Shown one piece after another: positions 39,657 through 51,300 of a stretch of 64,000 bases of DNA. Both the position numbers and the translations under genes were made by a program. This stretch comes from Gloeophyllum trabeum ATCC 11539. Its lineage: Eukaryota; Basidiomycota; Agaricomycetes; Gloeophyllales; Gloeophyllaceae. The notes beneath the pieces are model-generated. The model had not been told where the DNA came from. It ran no database searches and saw only the letters and a program-made list of their open reading frames with translations. The number at the start of each line of letters is the position of its first letter. Position 1 is the first letter of the stretch. Location: NCBI RefSeq assembly GCF_000344685.1, contig NW_006920410.1:1537516-1601515 (forward strand), in the 5' to 3' direction.

Positions 39657-42091
39657 ATGTTCGGATTACGATTTTTCTCCGCAGATGACTTTGACGACGA
39701 GGGTACGGACTTGGTCACGCCACTGACGATCTTCTTCGCTTTCGGCATATATCTGGTGTTTAGGAGGTACCAGAATAATCGCAATCGACCTATACCCTTC
39801 CGTTGGGTTCAGCCTAAGGCAAGTATGCTCGCAGTAGTACCATGTGTCATTCCTTATGCAGGCGTGTATAGGAAGCCGAACCAGGCTGGCAATCAATAGT
39901 AATCGAGAGCCCCGGTTTGCGGTCCCATGAGACTAGGCCTGACCTTTTGCCGCCCCTTCATCCAGAAGGGAGGGAATACATTACCTGCTATGATCCAGCG
40001 ACTGCCTTCCACCTCGATACTATCCTCGCGGATGACTCTTCCGAGATAGAGCGGAAGATAGAATCGGCTCGCACCGCCCAACAAACCTGGCGTAACACTT
40101 CCTTTGCTCAACGTCGGAGGGTGATTAGGAGCTTGAAGAAGTGGCTTGTAGAAAACCAGGAGACATGCGCTCGAGTGGCATGCCGTGACACGGGGAAGAC
40201 GAGTAAGTCAGACGATCACTGTAGGCCAAAGACACTTAAATCACTATATCTCCAGTGATTGATGCGGCTTTGGGTGAAATCCTTACAACATGCTCCAAAA
40301 TGGACTGGATCATTACGCACGGAGAAAGATATCTCAAACCTGAACCCAGGAGGACAAATTTGATGCTCAGCTATAAACGCTCCGAAGTCCACTACGAACC
40401 GCTGGGAGTTGTCGCAGCTATCGTCTCATGGAATTATCGTCCGTCCGATCCACAGTTCTCACACTCTTCCTCAATGCTCACGACATTCCAGCCCTGCATA
40501 ACGCGTGGTCGCCTATCCTGGCCGGTTTATTCGCAGGCAATGCCGTCGTGGTCAAGTGCTCCGAACAAGTAATATGGTCGACTCGATGGTTCGTAGGAGC
40601 GATCAAGGAATGCCTGAAAGCCTGTGGCTACAGTCAGGATCTGGTCCAGGTGCGTACAATTACAGATAAGCGCGTATGTCGATTGAGAGTGTCCATAGTT
40701 GGTCTGCTGTTGGCCGAATGCAGCCGAAGCATTAACCAAGTCACCACATATCAAACACATTACCTTCATAGGTTCAGAGGAAGTAGGACGGAAGGTCAGT
40801 GGGTTCGGTTATCGTTCACGCATTAGTATAAATCCAGGCTAGGTGGCGCAAGCTGCTACTGAACATTTAACGCCTGTAACCTTGGAACTTGGAGGCAAGG
40901 ACCCGGTGATTATCCTTCAAGGCACGGATCTTACGAAACACGCAAGCGTCTGGATGAGAGGGGTCTAGTACGTAACATTCACTACCTTCGATCCTTGCGT
41001 TTACATCACTTCACCACAGCCAGAATCTGGGCCAGAACTGCATTGGGATTGAGAAGATACTAGTACATTCAACACAATACGATGAGTTGTATGAACTGTT
41101 AGTAGATCGGGTCAAAGACCTGCGTTGCGGCGCTGTCCTCCCTCAAGTTGCAGATGACTATCTGCATCCCGTGGACTGCGGCGCCATGATCTCAACGGAG
41201 CGTTTCGACCATCTGGAAATGATCATTGAAGAAGCGAAAAGTGCAGGGGCGACTGTCGAAGTAGGCGGCAAACGCCATTCTCATCCTTACCATGCGCATG
41301 GCGCGTTCTTTACGCCCACCATCGTTGGTGATGCCCCTCAAATGACGAGAATTGCTCAGGAAGAACGTACGTGGTTATGCTATGGGAAGAAATCACCGCT
41401 GACCAGATCTTTTGCAGTCTTTGCTCCGATAGCCCTTCTCATGCCTTACGACACCACTGAAGAAGCTATCGAGATTGCGAACGGCACTCGCTACGGCCTC
41501 GGTGCTAGCGTCTTCGGTCCCAACCAAGAAGAATGCATTAATGTGGCAAAACATCTCGAATGCGGGATGGTGTCTGTGAATGACTTTGGTGTATTCTATG
41601 TGCGTCTCTCGTCGGTTGTCTTGCATTACGTGTTATGCTAACCAGCTCTGCAGCTGAAGTATGCGCTCTTAGGAATCCACTCTGTGTGAATTACTAAACG
41701 ACTTGAACAGTCAGGATCTACCTTTCGGGGGCACTAAAGCCAGCGGATACGGTCGCTTTGGTGAGGCACCTGATACACCAAAGTTGTGCAAAGTCACCTG
41801 AATTGCTTACAGGAGGGCCTGAGGGCCTGCGATCATTGACGAACCCGAAGGCTATCGTGGTGGACCGGTGGCCTTGGCTCGTACAAACGAGTATCCCGAA
41901 GGTATTGGATTACCCTATTGGTTCATTACAGCAAAGCTGGTACGTTACCATGTCCCCGTCTCTAGAATAACTAGCCGTGCTAAAAATCCTGTAGGGCCTT
42001 TGTGAGCGGACTCGTTGGGTTGCTCTATGCGGAGGGGTGGCGGGCTCGATTTGATTCACTGACGAAGCTCATTAATGCCGCCGGGCGATGA
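39657..42091 (+). CDS. Membrane-anchored aldehyde dehydrogenase (Msc7-like)
   Basis: Twelve exons (39657-39818, 39872-40202, 40256-40438, 40492-40649, 40699-40794, 40843-40967, 41020-41366, 41418-41599, 41654-41658, 41711-41760, 41813-41939, 41995-42091) give 620 aa. A hydrophobic segment (about residues 20-40) anchors the protein. ALDH signatures follow in order: VSWNYPLHNAW (catalytic Asn), [14 protein letters not shown] (cofactor loop), [10 protein letters not shown] (general-base Glu), and GQNCIG with the catalytic Cys near residue 359. Msc7-type enzymes lie in the ER and their substrate is poorly known. The first intron is GC-AG (AAG|GCAAGT). The ninth exon is only 5 nt (CTGAA) and is needed to give [21 protein letters not shown]. 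Confidence 0.88.
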
Positions 42092-42846
42092 GGGTATGCT
42101 TGGAAGTACGATCTACTGCGCATCTGTATATACTTTATCTACCTACGAAACCTGCATCTTCGAACATTTACTTCGTCCAACAACGAACGTCAAAGCAGAT
42201 CTCCATGGCGGGCGAGCACTAAAGATAATCTGGCACAAAGTAATGGAGGTTGTTCTATTCCATTAATCATTGTACCGTGAGCCTCCTTCACCGATACAAG
42301 TAGCTGCTCGCATGATGCAGACAGACCTCCGTTAAAGTAACTAAATATATAACGCGCACGACCATCTTCTGTCGAATGGGAATGCAGATGTCAAGGAGAG
42401 TTGAAGCATAGTATACACAGCTGTCTTTCATGCCTTTGAGCCGTGAGGTGTGTAGCGCGACAGAGGAGTGCCCGGGCACGGACGAGTCCGACGTCCCCAC
42501 GACCCGGACCCGGAACAGATCAAGCTTCCATGCATTCAGGATCGTATGGTGCAATTGCCTTTCAGGCGATGGAAGCACGCTTTGGATCATTATTGAACGT
42601 GCTCATTCGTTCGGCACCTGATTCGTGGAGGTAACGTCGCAGGCTATCAGCTCCGGGCCAGCACCCCACGTTGACGAGGATGCGATAACGGTCAGTCGCT
42701 GACAGGGACATATGGCTACTTCACAGCCCATTGAAAGCAATCCGTATAAGACGCTGCTGGTGAGCGAGATGTCTGTATCCCGGAGAGCACTTTGGGAACC
42801 TCCAATATCCCCAGTCCTACTCGTTGTTCATTGACTAGAGCGGACC
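42092..42846. other. Intergenic
   Basis: 3' region of the ALDH gene and promoter of the RNase T2 gene. The short plus-strand open frames near 42430-42634 overlap each other in two frames and have no family signature. Confidence 0.55.
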
Positions 42847-44849
42847 ATGCTCAGTATCTTCATGGTCGGGGCCCTGCTGCCCGTAGGGGTTACCCTGGCA
42901 TCCCCTCTGGTCACTCCGGTAGGACCGATGGACTTATTCAAGAGGATCAGCTCAGGCTGCTCGACAAGCGGGTCCGCATCTTGTCACAACACTACGGTGC
43001 AGAAGGACCTCTGTTGCTTTGAAGCTCCTGGAGTATGGCACTTGGACTTGGTCCCGAATCGGCTCATCCTAATTGCATGATGTATTCGTTAGGGACTGTT
43101 GCTGCAGACGCAGGTGAGTTCATGTGGTGTGCACGAGGAATCCACGTCAATCGCAAAAGTTTTGGGACACGGATCCTTCTACCGGTCCGAGTGACAGCTG
43201 GACAATCCATGGTATGTCATATACATCACGCTGGTACACGTCTTCATTGGCTGAGCATTGGGCATCAAGGACTTTGGCCGGACAAGTACGACTGCATTCG
43301 GCTTTTTGAGGTTACAACTCATGGCGTATTGATAGCTGCGATGGCACGTATGAGGAGAATTGCGACCCATCCCGTGATTACACAGACATCGCAAGCGTGA
43401 GTTCGATGCAGCGTAATACTCGATACCCACCGACAAAGAAGACAGCTCCTGGAGGACCAAGGCGCCAGTGACACGTTGTCGTACATGCAACAGGTAGACT
43501 TATCAGAATGTCAAGGCCTCGCATACTCACATCATGAATTTAGTACTGGGTTGACATCAACGGCAAGAATGAACAATTCTGGGAGGTAAGTCGCAGCTGA
43601 TGTTGTGTACGTCGCCCACATTCTAACAGTTCATGTCAAGCACGAGTGGAGCACACACGGTACCTGCTACAGGTGTGTTAAGCCAGTGAAATGGGTGACG
43701 ACAAGCTGATCCTTCTGAAGTACCTTGGAGCCGAGCTGCTTGCCGAGCGGTAGTCCCAAGGGAGCTGAAGTGGGCATATCTACTCCTCTCCAGAGTCGGG
43801 GTCCTGACATTCTGCGCAGGCGGTCGCTTTCTTTGAAACGGTTGTAAAATTGTTCAAGGTGCGATGTCATCCAAGTACAGTGGTGCAGCGAAGATTAACA
43901 CCTGCGACAGACTCTGCCGACATACGACTGGTTAAAGAGTGGAGGGATAACGCCATCTAGCAGCAAGACATATAGTCTGTCAACCCTTACTTCGGCCTTG
44001 GAATCCGCTGCCGTGAGTTCATTGGATAGCCACATGGGTAGAATAATAATCAATCTCGATTGCAGGGCGTGAAACCTGCGTTGAGCTGCGACGGAAGCAG
44101 CTTGAATTCCATCAGCTGGTACTTTAATCTCAAGGGATCCCTCATTGACGGCAATTTCGTGGCCATCGGTCCGTATACTGCAAGTCTGCGTTGATACCCC
44201 ATGACAAACTGATCTTGACCTAGATGCTCCCGAGGACGGGTCTTGTCCATCCAGCGGTATCAAGTATCCTCCGAAGTCGGGCTCTGGCAGCGGTGGCGGA
44301 ACGACCACGGTAATGTCTGTACTTTCATCCTATGCGCCTTCTGCTCATTTGTGATTCCCAGTCAACCTCTTCTGTAAGTCTATGGAAGATCGAGGGAGCA
44401 GACAACTGACCTACACTATAAAGGGGCCTGGTCCCACCTCGGGCGGTCTACCGTCCAAAGCACACATAACAGCATCCACCGGCGGTCTATTATCTGCAGG
44501 CACATGGTCGACGCAGACGCTCGCTACGTACACGCTATCGGGCTCCACCTCCGGTTTTACGATGTCGACGTCCAAAGGCAAATGCGCTGTCTCGGGCGGC
44601 ACGCTCACCTGCGGTAGTAGTGTCTCCTTTGCCTCGACGTTCTCAGCGGTAAGCTTACACGTACATGCATCCTGAAACACTTGTAAGAGCTCAAATATGC
44701 AGGTCTCATCTGGTGGGAATTTGCTTTTGGCGTATGGCGGTTCCACGGCGTGGACGGCGGACGCGACGCCTAGTGGAACAACCCAAGAAACCGTCTACAC
44801 CGGCAGCAGTCATTCAGAGGACATCACCTTATCCATTGTGTCGACGTAG
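42847..44849 (+). CDS. Secreted ribonuclease T2 with C-terminal extension
   Basis: Sixteen exons (42847-43032, 43093-43113, 43160-43211, 43270-43285, 43336-43396, 43446-43493, 43544-43585, 43641-43672, 43721-43769, 43820-43858, 43911-44012, 44066-44168, 44224-44309, 44362-44373, 44424-44648, 44703-44849) give 406 aa. A signal peptide (about residues 1-19) is followed by the two RNase T2 active-site blocks: WTIHGLWPD (CAS I, catalytic His) and HEWSTHGTC (CAS II, catalytic Glu and His). Numerous Cys support disulphides. The core ends in a Gly/Ser/Thr-rich linker, partly made by a 12-nt exon, and then a beta-rich domain (about residues 285-406) like that of fungal Rny1-type enzymes. The enzyme cleaves RNA via a 2',3'-cyclic phosphate outside the cell or in the vacuole. 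Confidence 0.9.
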
Positions 44850-45042
44850 AGACATGTAGTGAACATGAACATGTATTGAACGGTATATCGTGTAGCATAC
44901 ATAGCTCCGCGTGATGGGTCTATAACAAGCCGAAGTGCGGCGCACACCGGGATTCTGAAGTAGGGGCAGTGATCATGAGTCAACTAGTCACAGAGCATCA
45001 CGATGCCACCACCAGCAGACCTCGCGGCGCTGCATCAGAAAG

Positions 45043-45552
45043 TGCAATCCTCCCTACAAAGTTAAGGACGCGAGTCGCTATAAATGGAAGGTCGAGACAC
45101 TGTGCGGTAACCCCGCAGCGTCGCGAGGGGCTTCGTCTGAAGTCTGGGCGACTCGCTTCGGAATGGGAATCCTAAGGCGGTGAGGAGGTTGTGTACTCAC
45201 TGCAATTCATTCGTACACCGGTAACACCACCTCCCATGATCATGAGAAGTTGAATGGTTTTGTATATCAGTACACATGTAGTTTTGATTTTTTGAAACTG
45301 AACCCATCATCACAAGTGAAAAATATTGTCCGTGTTTGGGATTGAACCTCCAGCTCACAGCATTGCATCTGAAACAACCCATCACACTAACCGCTGCACT
45401 AGCGGCATGCTAGCAATATTCAAAAATAAGATAATATGTTAGTTGGGCAACCGTCTGGGCGCATCCGCTGCAATGGCTCCGCGTCCACTTTGCGAGCCGC
45501 TGCGCGACTCGCTTACATAATCTGCGTCCTCAACTTTGTAGGGAGGATTGCA
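45043..45552. repeat. Inverted-repeat structure bracketing a tRNA-like core
   Basis: The 29-nt arms at 45043-45071 and 45524-45552 are inverted copies with 28 of 29 matches (GCGTCCT[C/T]AACTTTGTAGG and on). The 450 bp between them hold a tRNA-like segment at 45330-45410 and further short direct and inverted similarities (GTCTGGGCG at about 45142 and 45454). The structure sits at the 5' end of an ACT-domain gene and looks like a non-autonomous insertion or an inverted duplication. Confidence 0.7.
45330..45410 (-). repeat. tRNA-derived (SINE-head-like) sequence with A and B boxes
   Basis: Read on the minus strand, TAGTGCAGCGGTTAG (45387-45401) fits a Pol III A box and GGTTCAATCCC (45338-45348) a B box, with a weak anticodon stem-loop between them (loop TTCAGAT). 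The acceptor stem does not pair and the T stem is broken, so it is not a functional tRNA. It is probably a tRNA pseudogene or the head of a SINE. Confidence 0.5.
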
Positions 45553-45571
45553 TTTCGTCGCTGCATCTCAG

Positions 45572-46076
45572 CCTGCTACCCCAGACGTTCTATGTGATCC
45601 AGCTAAAACCTGGGGAAGCGATCCCTGATAAATTCCTGTCACAGTTGGGGAGCAGCAATAGCACAGCTCTGTTCTCTATTACCAAGAACGTAGACGAAAC
45701 TACCGTGGTGGGCGAATATGACTCAAAGGCGGATATTCCAGAGACATACGCAGATTGGAGATGCATCAAGATAGCTGGACCGATGGATTTCGGTGAGCAG
45801 TATGGCCAACGAGTGCAAGCCTAGCAATTTGTAAGCACTGAACAATCGTAGGGCTGGTCGGTGTCATATGCAGTTTCACCATGCCTCTCAAGGCGGCAGG
45901 GGTACCAGTTTTCGCCATTTCCACATGGTACGGCCGACAATTTCCAGGCGATTCGTTACAGTGTAGTCGTTGATTGAGGGCCATACAGGAACACGGACTA
46001 TATTTTGATTCCCAGAGATAAAATTGAGATTGCAAAGAGGGCCCTAGAGGACGATGGCTGGACGTTCACGCAGTAG
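45572..46076 (+). CDS. ACT-domain (CASTOR/ACT_7-like) amino-acid-sensing protein, 5' end uncertain
   Basis: Three clear exons (45572-45792, 45852-45927, 45989-46076) encode a small protein containing LLPQTFYVIQLKPGEAIP near its start. The second half, LVGVICSFTMPLKAAGVPVFAISTWNT joined to DYILIPRDKIEIAKRAL, is the pattern of ACT_7 domains (inter-strand loop, then AIST.NTDYILV). These domains bind amino acids. The first coding exon is not settled. An ATG at 45003 opens a 19-codon frame (PPPADLAALHQKVQ) whose end would supply the right phase, but there is no GT donor there and a 0.5 kb inverted-repeat structure separates it from the rest. Either the gene has a large intron carrying an insertion, or its 5' end is broken. 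Confidence 0.65.
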
Positions 46077-46169
46077 CCCAGAGACAAGAGACGGTGTAGC
46101 AGGCGAATGTGGTCAAAGCAACCTGGGTCAATGAGCCTGAATAAACGTTATATGGACATTCGCGACCGA

Positions 46170-46242
46170 GTCTCCATAGCTAAGTGGTTATAGCATGCGA
46201 TTGCAGATCGCAGGGTCCCGTGTTCAAATCACGGTGGGGACT
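46170..46242 (+). tRNA. tRNA-Cys (anticodon GCA)
   Basis: It folds into a full cloverleaf of 73 nt: acceptor GTCTCCA/TGGGGAC (one T-G pair), D arm GCTA/TAGC, anticodon stem TGCGA/TCGCA with loop TTGCAGA (anticodon GCA), T arm CCGTG/CACGG with loop TTCAAAT, discriminator T. There is no intron. CCA is not encoded, as expected for a eukaryotic nuclear tRNA. Confidence 0.97.
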
Positions 46243-46515
46243 ACCCAAATGTCATTTTCCTTGTCTATTACTTCTTGATTCGCGATTGCTGCAGGGGAAG
46301 ACTGGTGGTGTGACGTGGATGAGAGTGGAAAGCCCGTTCGCAGCTGGATGTTTTTTTTTTCACGTTCACTGTGACACTGACACTGACAGTGACGAATGGC
46401 GTCACATGACAAGTGGCAATTCGTGTTTCTCATAAGCCGATCGGCATACGCTTCGCAATCCCACTCTGTTCACTGCTGGTGAGCAGACCTTGCCTGGCGC
46501 GTCTCCTCTTCCACA

Positions 46516-48254
46516 ATGCGACCAGCAGCTTCCAACATTGCACGACGGGTTGCTCGCCGCCAGACCCGACGTGCCCTTTCCCAATTGACCGGGGACCCGT
46601 CAGTTCAAATAACTACTTTGCCGAACAGGATACGGGTCGCGACAGAGTTCACTCCTGGCCATTTCTCCGCTGTGGGATTGTACGTTGATGCGGGCTCTCG
46701 CTATGAGACTCCTGAAACCTCCGGAGTGAGCCATTTCATAGACAGGATGGCCTTTAAGGTGTGTTATATGACCTGGAGTATATGCTGCCCCGTCTCATTG
46801 TACCGTAGTCCACGCGAAACAGGTCGGACGAAGAAATGTCGACTGCAATCGATGCCCTAGGTGGACAGATCATGTGTTCCTCATCCCGAGAAACAATCAT
46901 GTACCAGTCCTCCCACTTTCCCCAGGGAACGCCGCTGGCCATGTCGCTCATCTCTGATACAGTCTTGAATGCTCAGTTTTTGCCGGAAGAGATAGACGCG
47001 CAGAGGGAGGCTGCTCGGTATGAGATTCGGGAGATCAGTTCCAAGCCGGAGATGATCTTACCCGAGATTCTTCATGAAGTCGCCTATGACTGCAAGACGC
47101 TAGGTAACCCTCTGCTGTGTCCGGAAGACCGAATAGACGTCATAAACGAAGAGATGATTCGAAATTTCATGAATGAGTGGTATCGTCCAGAGCGGATGGT
47201 TATAGCTGGAGCCGGGGTGCAGCATGAAGAACTCCTTGAGTATGCTGATAAACACTTCGGATCGTTGAAGCCTTCTCCGTTGCCCTCTCCCCAGACCTCT
47301 GCTCGGCAGGGTGCGCAGCAGTCTGTACCCCCGCATCTTCTACCTTCATCGTCGAATCCTTCCATCTACAAGTCACTCACGCGTGCCGCATCCTCGTATC
47401 TGTATCCGACGCAACCCGTTTCCCCGGATATGGTACCTCCCCTGCACCCTACCCGGGACACTCGTGCGACGTACACCGGAGGACATCGTTTTGTGTATGA
47501 CCCGACACAAGAGTTCAATCACCTCTATCTTGCGTTCGAAGGTGTCGGGATTCATGATGACGATATCTATGCTCTTGCGACTATGCAGGTAATGCTTGGC
47601 GGCGGTGGTAGTTTCTCCGCGGGTAAGTCGGATGATACTCGTACTGAGGTCTATATTTACCGGTGATTTTTGCAGGTGGCCCGGGCAAGGGCATGTACTC
47701 CCGACTTTACACCCACATCCTGAATCACTACCCTCAGATTGACCACTGTGCTTCTTTCCATCACATTTACACAGATTCATCTCTGTTCGGCCTGTTTGCT
47801 TCGTTCGTACCCGCTGGGCCGAAGCACCAGGGCAACTCGCCGTCGCAGATACTGCCGCATCTCGTTCACCAGCTGAGCCTCTTGCTCTACTCCCCTCTCA
47901 CAAAGGGTGAATTGAGCCGTGCGAGAAACCAGCTGAAGTCAAGTTTGGTCATGGCGCTGGAGAGTCGTGCAGTCGAGGTGGAGGATCTCGGCCGCCAGGT
48001 CTGTAGTTCTCTGCATCTTCGCCTGAGTGGAGGCTGATGTTTACAAATTCCAGATCTTGGTGCACAACCGCAAAGTACCTGTGTCGGAGATGTGCGACAA
48101 AATTGACGAGGTGACGCCCGAATCGCTTCGCCGCGTCGCTGCCCGTGTCTTCGGCCCAGACTCTGGCAACAAGGCCACGGTCGTATGCATGGGACATGAG
48201 GATGTCGGTGACTGGCGTTCTGTCTTGCGCAAGTATGGGGTCGGAAGCGCTTGA
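46516..48254 (+). CDS. MAS2: Mitochondrial processing peptidase alpha subunit
   Basis: Four exons (46516-46758, 46809-47622, 47676-47998, 48054-48254) give 526 aa. The N-terminus is Arg-rich and Ala/Ser-rich, a mitochondrial presequence. The M16 peptidase fold is recognisable, but the zinc site is replaced: where the catalytic beta subunit has HxxEH, this protein has SHFIDRMAFK. The glycine-rich loop typical of the alpha subunit is present (MLGGGGSFSAGGPGKGMYS), spanning the second splice junction. With MPP-beta it removes presequences in the matrix; the alpha subunit holds the substrate. It is convergent with the BRCA2 gene, whose 3' end is only 88 bp away. Confidence 0.93.
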
Positions 48255-48341
48255 ACGTCGTAACAAATCTGTACTTTAGCACATTACACACCCATTAATA
48301 TACACCGCTTCATCCATCCCCAGGGATCTTTCCACTGGCGA

Positions 48342-51300
48342 TCAATTCATTCTTATCCATCTGGAGTCTCGTCTGGTCTTTAGATATATCTCCGCCCCGG
48401 GTTCGTTGTCCATCCACGCTGTGCGCTTGTCGGGGATGAGGTTGGTTACCTATTGTAAGAGGGTTAAGGACTCCTCTCTTGCCTGATACTCATTACACAC
48501 CAAAAACCGTCGGTTCACAGCGAACATTCCAAGTCCGCCGCCCTCTCCGGAGTACATATGCAGTGCCTCCCAGATGGTTATGTGGACTCGCCGGTAAGCC
48601 CGCCGTTTGCATGTTCTGGCGTCTTCTGCGACTATTACCTTGAAATTGTTAACTTTCCGTGGTGGGCATTGCTCCTGGATACTTTCGTCAATCCACCAGA
48701 GACGGTTCGCAGGTACTTTGGCTACTCACTGCCAAGTCCTTCTCCATATCGTCTCGCGAGGTCTCACGCAGATCGACACAACGTCTATGGATCATACGGC
48801 ATAGGTGTCTCATCCCAGACACGTCCAGACGACGCATCAGAGAAGTGAAGTCGCTTCCTTCTTCAAGATCCTCCAAGTAAGTCTCTAGTTCCGGTGGCGG
48901 ATCTAAGACCGAGTCTGAGCCAATGGTCAGCTGTAAAACATACTATCTTACGCACCATCTTCTTCGTCCTTGGCCTGGGTGCTGCCCGCCTTTTGCTCTA
49001 AGCGACTGGCATACCCCTCCAAAGTGCGGATCTTATTATCAAACCCTTCCCGCCATTTCATGGCCATAACCTCTCGACGTTTCTAGACTACTGTCAACGG
49101 AGGGGGCAGGACACGCCCTAGTGTTCACGTACCTCCCACTGCTCCTGAGCCTTCCTCTCCTCTTTCTCGTCATGGCCACCGATGTTCCGCCTCTTTCCGT
49201 CCTCTAATTCTATATATTCAATAAATGCTACGGGATGTACCTATGTTGACGCCGTTAGATAGGGTCGTCTGTGCCATAATCATAGAAGTCACCTTCACTA
49301 TCTTTAAATCCATTATAGTGACAATTCCTCCGTCCGGATTCAGGCTTCCTAACGTCACAAAGGATGGGCTATGGCGGAAGCCGAGCTTCTCGTGCCAGGG
49401 CGCAAGATGACAAGAGTTCCCCGATAGGACAAGGTGACACCGATCGTATGCCTCGAGTGCTTCGGCAGCCTCTTTGTGGTCGGACGACAGCTAACTTATA
49501 TTTAATTCAGCAAACATTGGCCGAAGTGCGTGATACTTACTCGAGCATTCTGCACGCATATTTTCCTGCCAATCCGGATCTTCCCCTTCCGGATGGCCCT
49601 TGCTAGTGCACCGTCAACTTCCGCACGAAGTTTATACCATCCGTCGGTTAGTTCCAGCCACGGTATTTGGTCGGTCACCAAACTACCCTCATCCTCACCA
49701 CCTGAGGACCAGGTTACGTTGGTCACACAGAGGACCATTGGTAAGGAAGCAGGCGTATCTTGAGCTGCAATCAGTCGAAACGGTGGTCGCGCACCGCCTT
49801 CTAGTTCTTTCTCGTATCTGTGGATTCTCAGCGGTCTAGGAAGTTGAAAAGAGAAGATACTCTCACCTATACAGAAATTGATGCAAAACATGTTCCCAGC
49901 ACCATCTACGGGTTCTCGGGTCCTTCTCGGCCTCTGGGTCTAAGCACACCATCCCCGCTAATTTCCATAGAATCAACCCCCAGTGATTATCCACCCATGC
50001 CTGCGTGGCAAGGTGACACCCTTTAGCTAGAAGTTGTGCCAGCATCGCCGGCGTCCCACGCATGCTATGGTCTCCCGAGCCCTGCGAAGGTGCAAGGAGC
50101 GTCGACGGTGGAGCTCTGAAAGCGTAGTACATGGCGGTCGCCGGGGTTATCTGTTTCAACTCTTCCACATTTCTGAGAGTACCCATTTGTCACGGATCGC
50201 TATTCTCACAGAGAAGAGCACTCACATTCCTAATGACTCCAAATCTGCCCGAGTGCGAGTCCGCGGCACGAGACCACATGATGATAGTGTTTGACGATCC
50301 GGGGGAGGAGCTATTCCGCAAGTTAGTCGGAAACACGACCAAGAGGTGCCTACTCACTCATGTCGAACCAACGACCTTGCGACCCCTGCGGAGCACGCTT
50401 CTTGTTGATTGGCGAACTGGGAACCCGTGATGCAACACTCAAAACAGAAGCCTTTGTTCGCGCCATCTCCTGCTCCAAACGCGCCCTTCCCGGTTCTCCT
50501 GGCCCGAAACCAGATTTGAACGGCGTGACAAACTTTTTAACAGGCGCAGAAGGGACAGGACCTCGACGAGGGGTGAATCCGAGGGCCTTGCGGGGTGTGA
50601 TGGAAGTAGCCGTCGCAGTTGTGGACAAGATAGACTTTGCGGACATAGCGTTAGGTAGAGTCTGAGCAGCACTTGAACCGCCATGCGCAGCCAAAGGTCT
50701 CCGGATGGGATTCAGGGGTGAGTTCACGTAATCAGGATTCGAAGGAGTAGGGTACTTTGCTTTCAGCGGATGATTAGGAAGCAACGGGGACTTGAATGCC
50801 TTGGGTTTTGCGATCCCGCCGAGGGGACCCTTTACGATAGCCGGACTTGTAAACCCAGAAGAACCTTTAGAAATATCTGGGGTGTTCGATATAGGACGTG
50901 CTTGTATGTTGCGCACCGATCGCAAGGGCGGTCGAGTTGGCGTATCCGGCAGATCGTCAGGTATATCAAAACCCGTAGAATCCTCTTCCTCCCATCTTTG
51001 CATGCGCTCTTGGGCGCGTCTGACAACTTCGGGTGGTAACGCGTATGGATCCGATGCACCCACCCTACCCTGAACGATAGAGGAGGGCCCTGACTGATTC
51101 GAACAGGCAGCAGTCGTCCGCGCACTTTGGAATCCGAGCATCACTGGACTTCCGGGCTCCTCCGTAGAAAGTAGCGACTTCTCGACGGACTTTGCGCTTT
51201 GAAAGCCGGAGAAAGCGGCGGGGGGATTTATGGCGGAGTCTTCAATTGACCTTGCACTAACAAAGCCAGGAAGAGACCCCTCGGGGTGGTTGGGAGGGCT

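Noticed and set aside
42430..42634. Two overlapping plus-strand frames of 63 codons before the RNase T2 gene
   Set aside because: Overlap in different frames, no motif, no splice support; best read as promoter sequence.
45330..45410. Functional tRNA-Leu(CAG) on the minus strand
   Set aside because: A and B boxes are good, but the acceptor stem does not pair and three of five T-stem pairs are broken.
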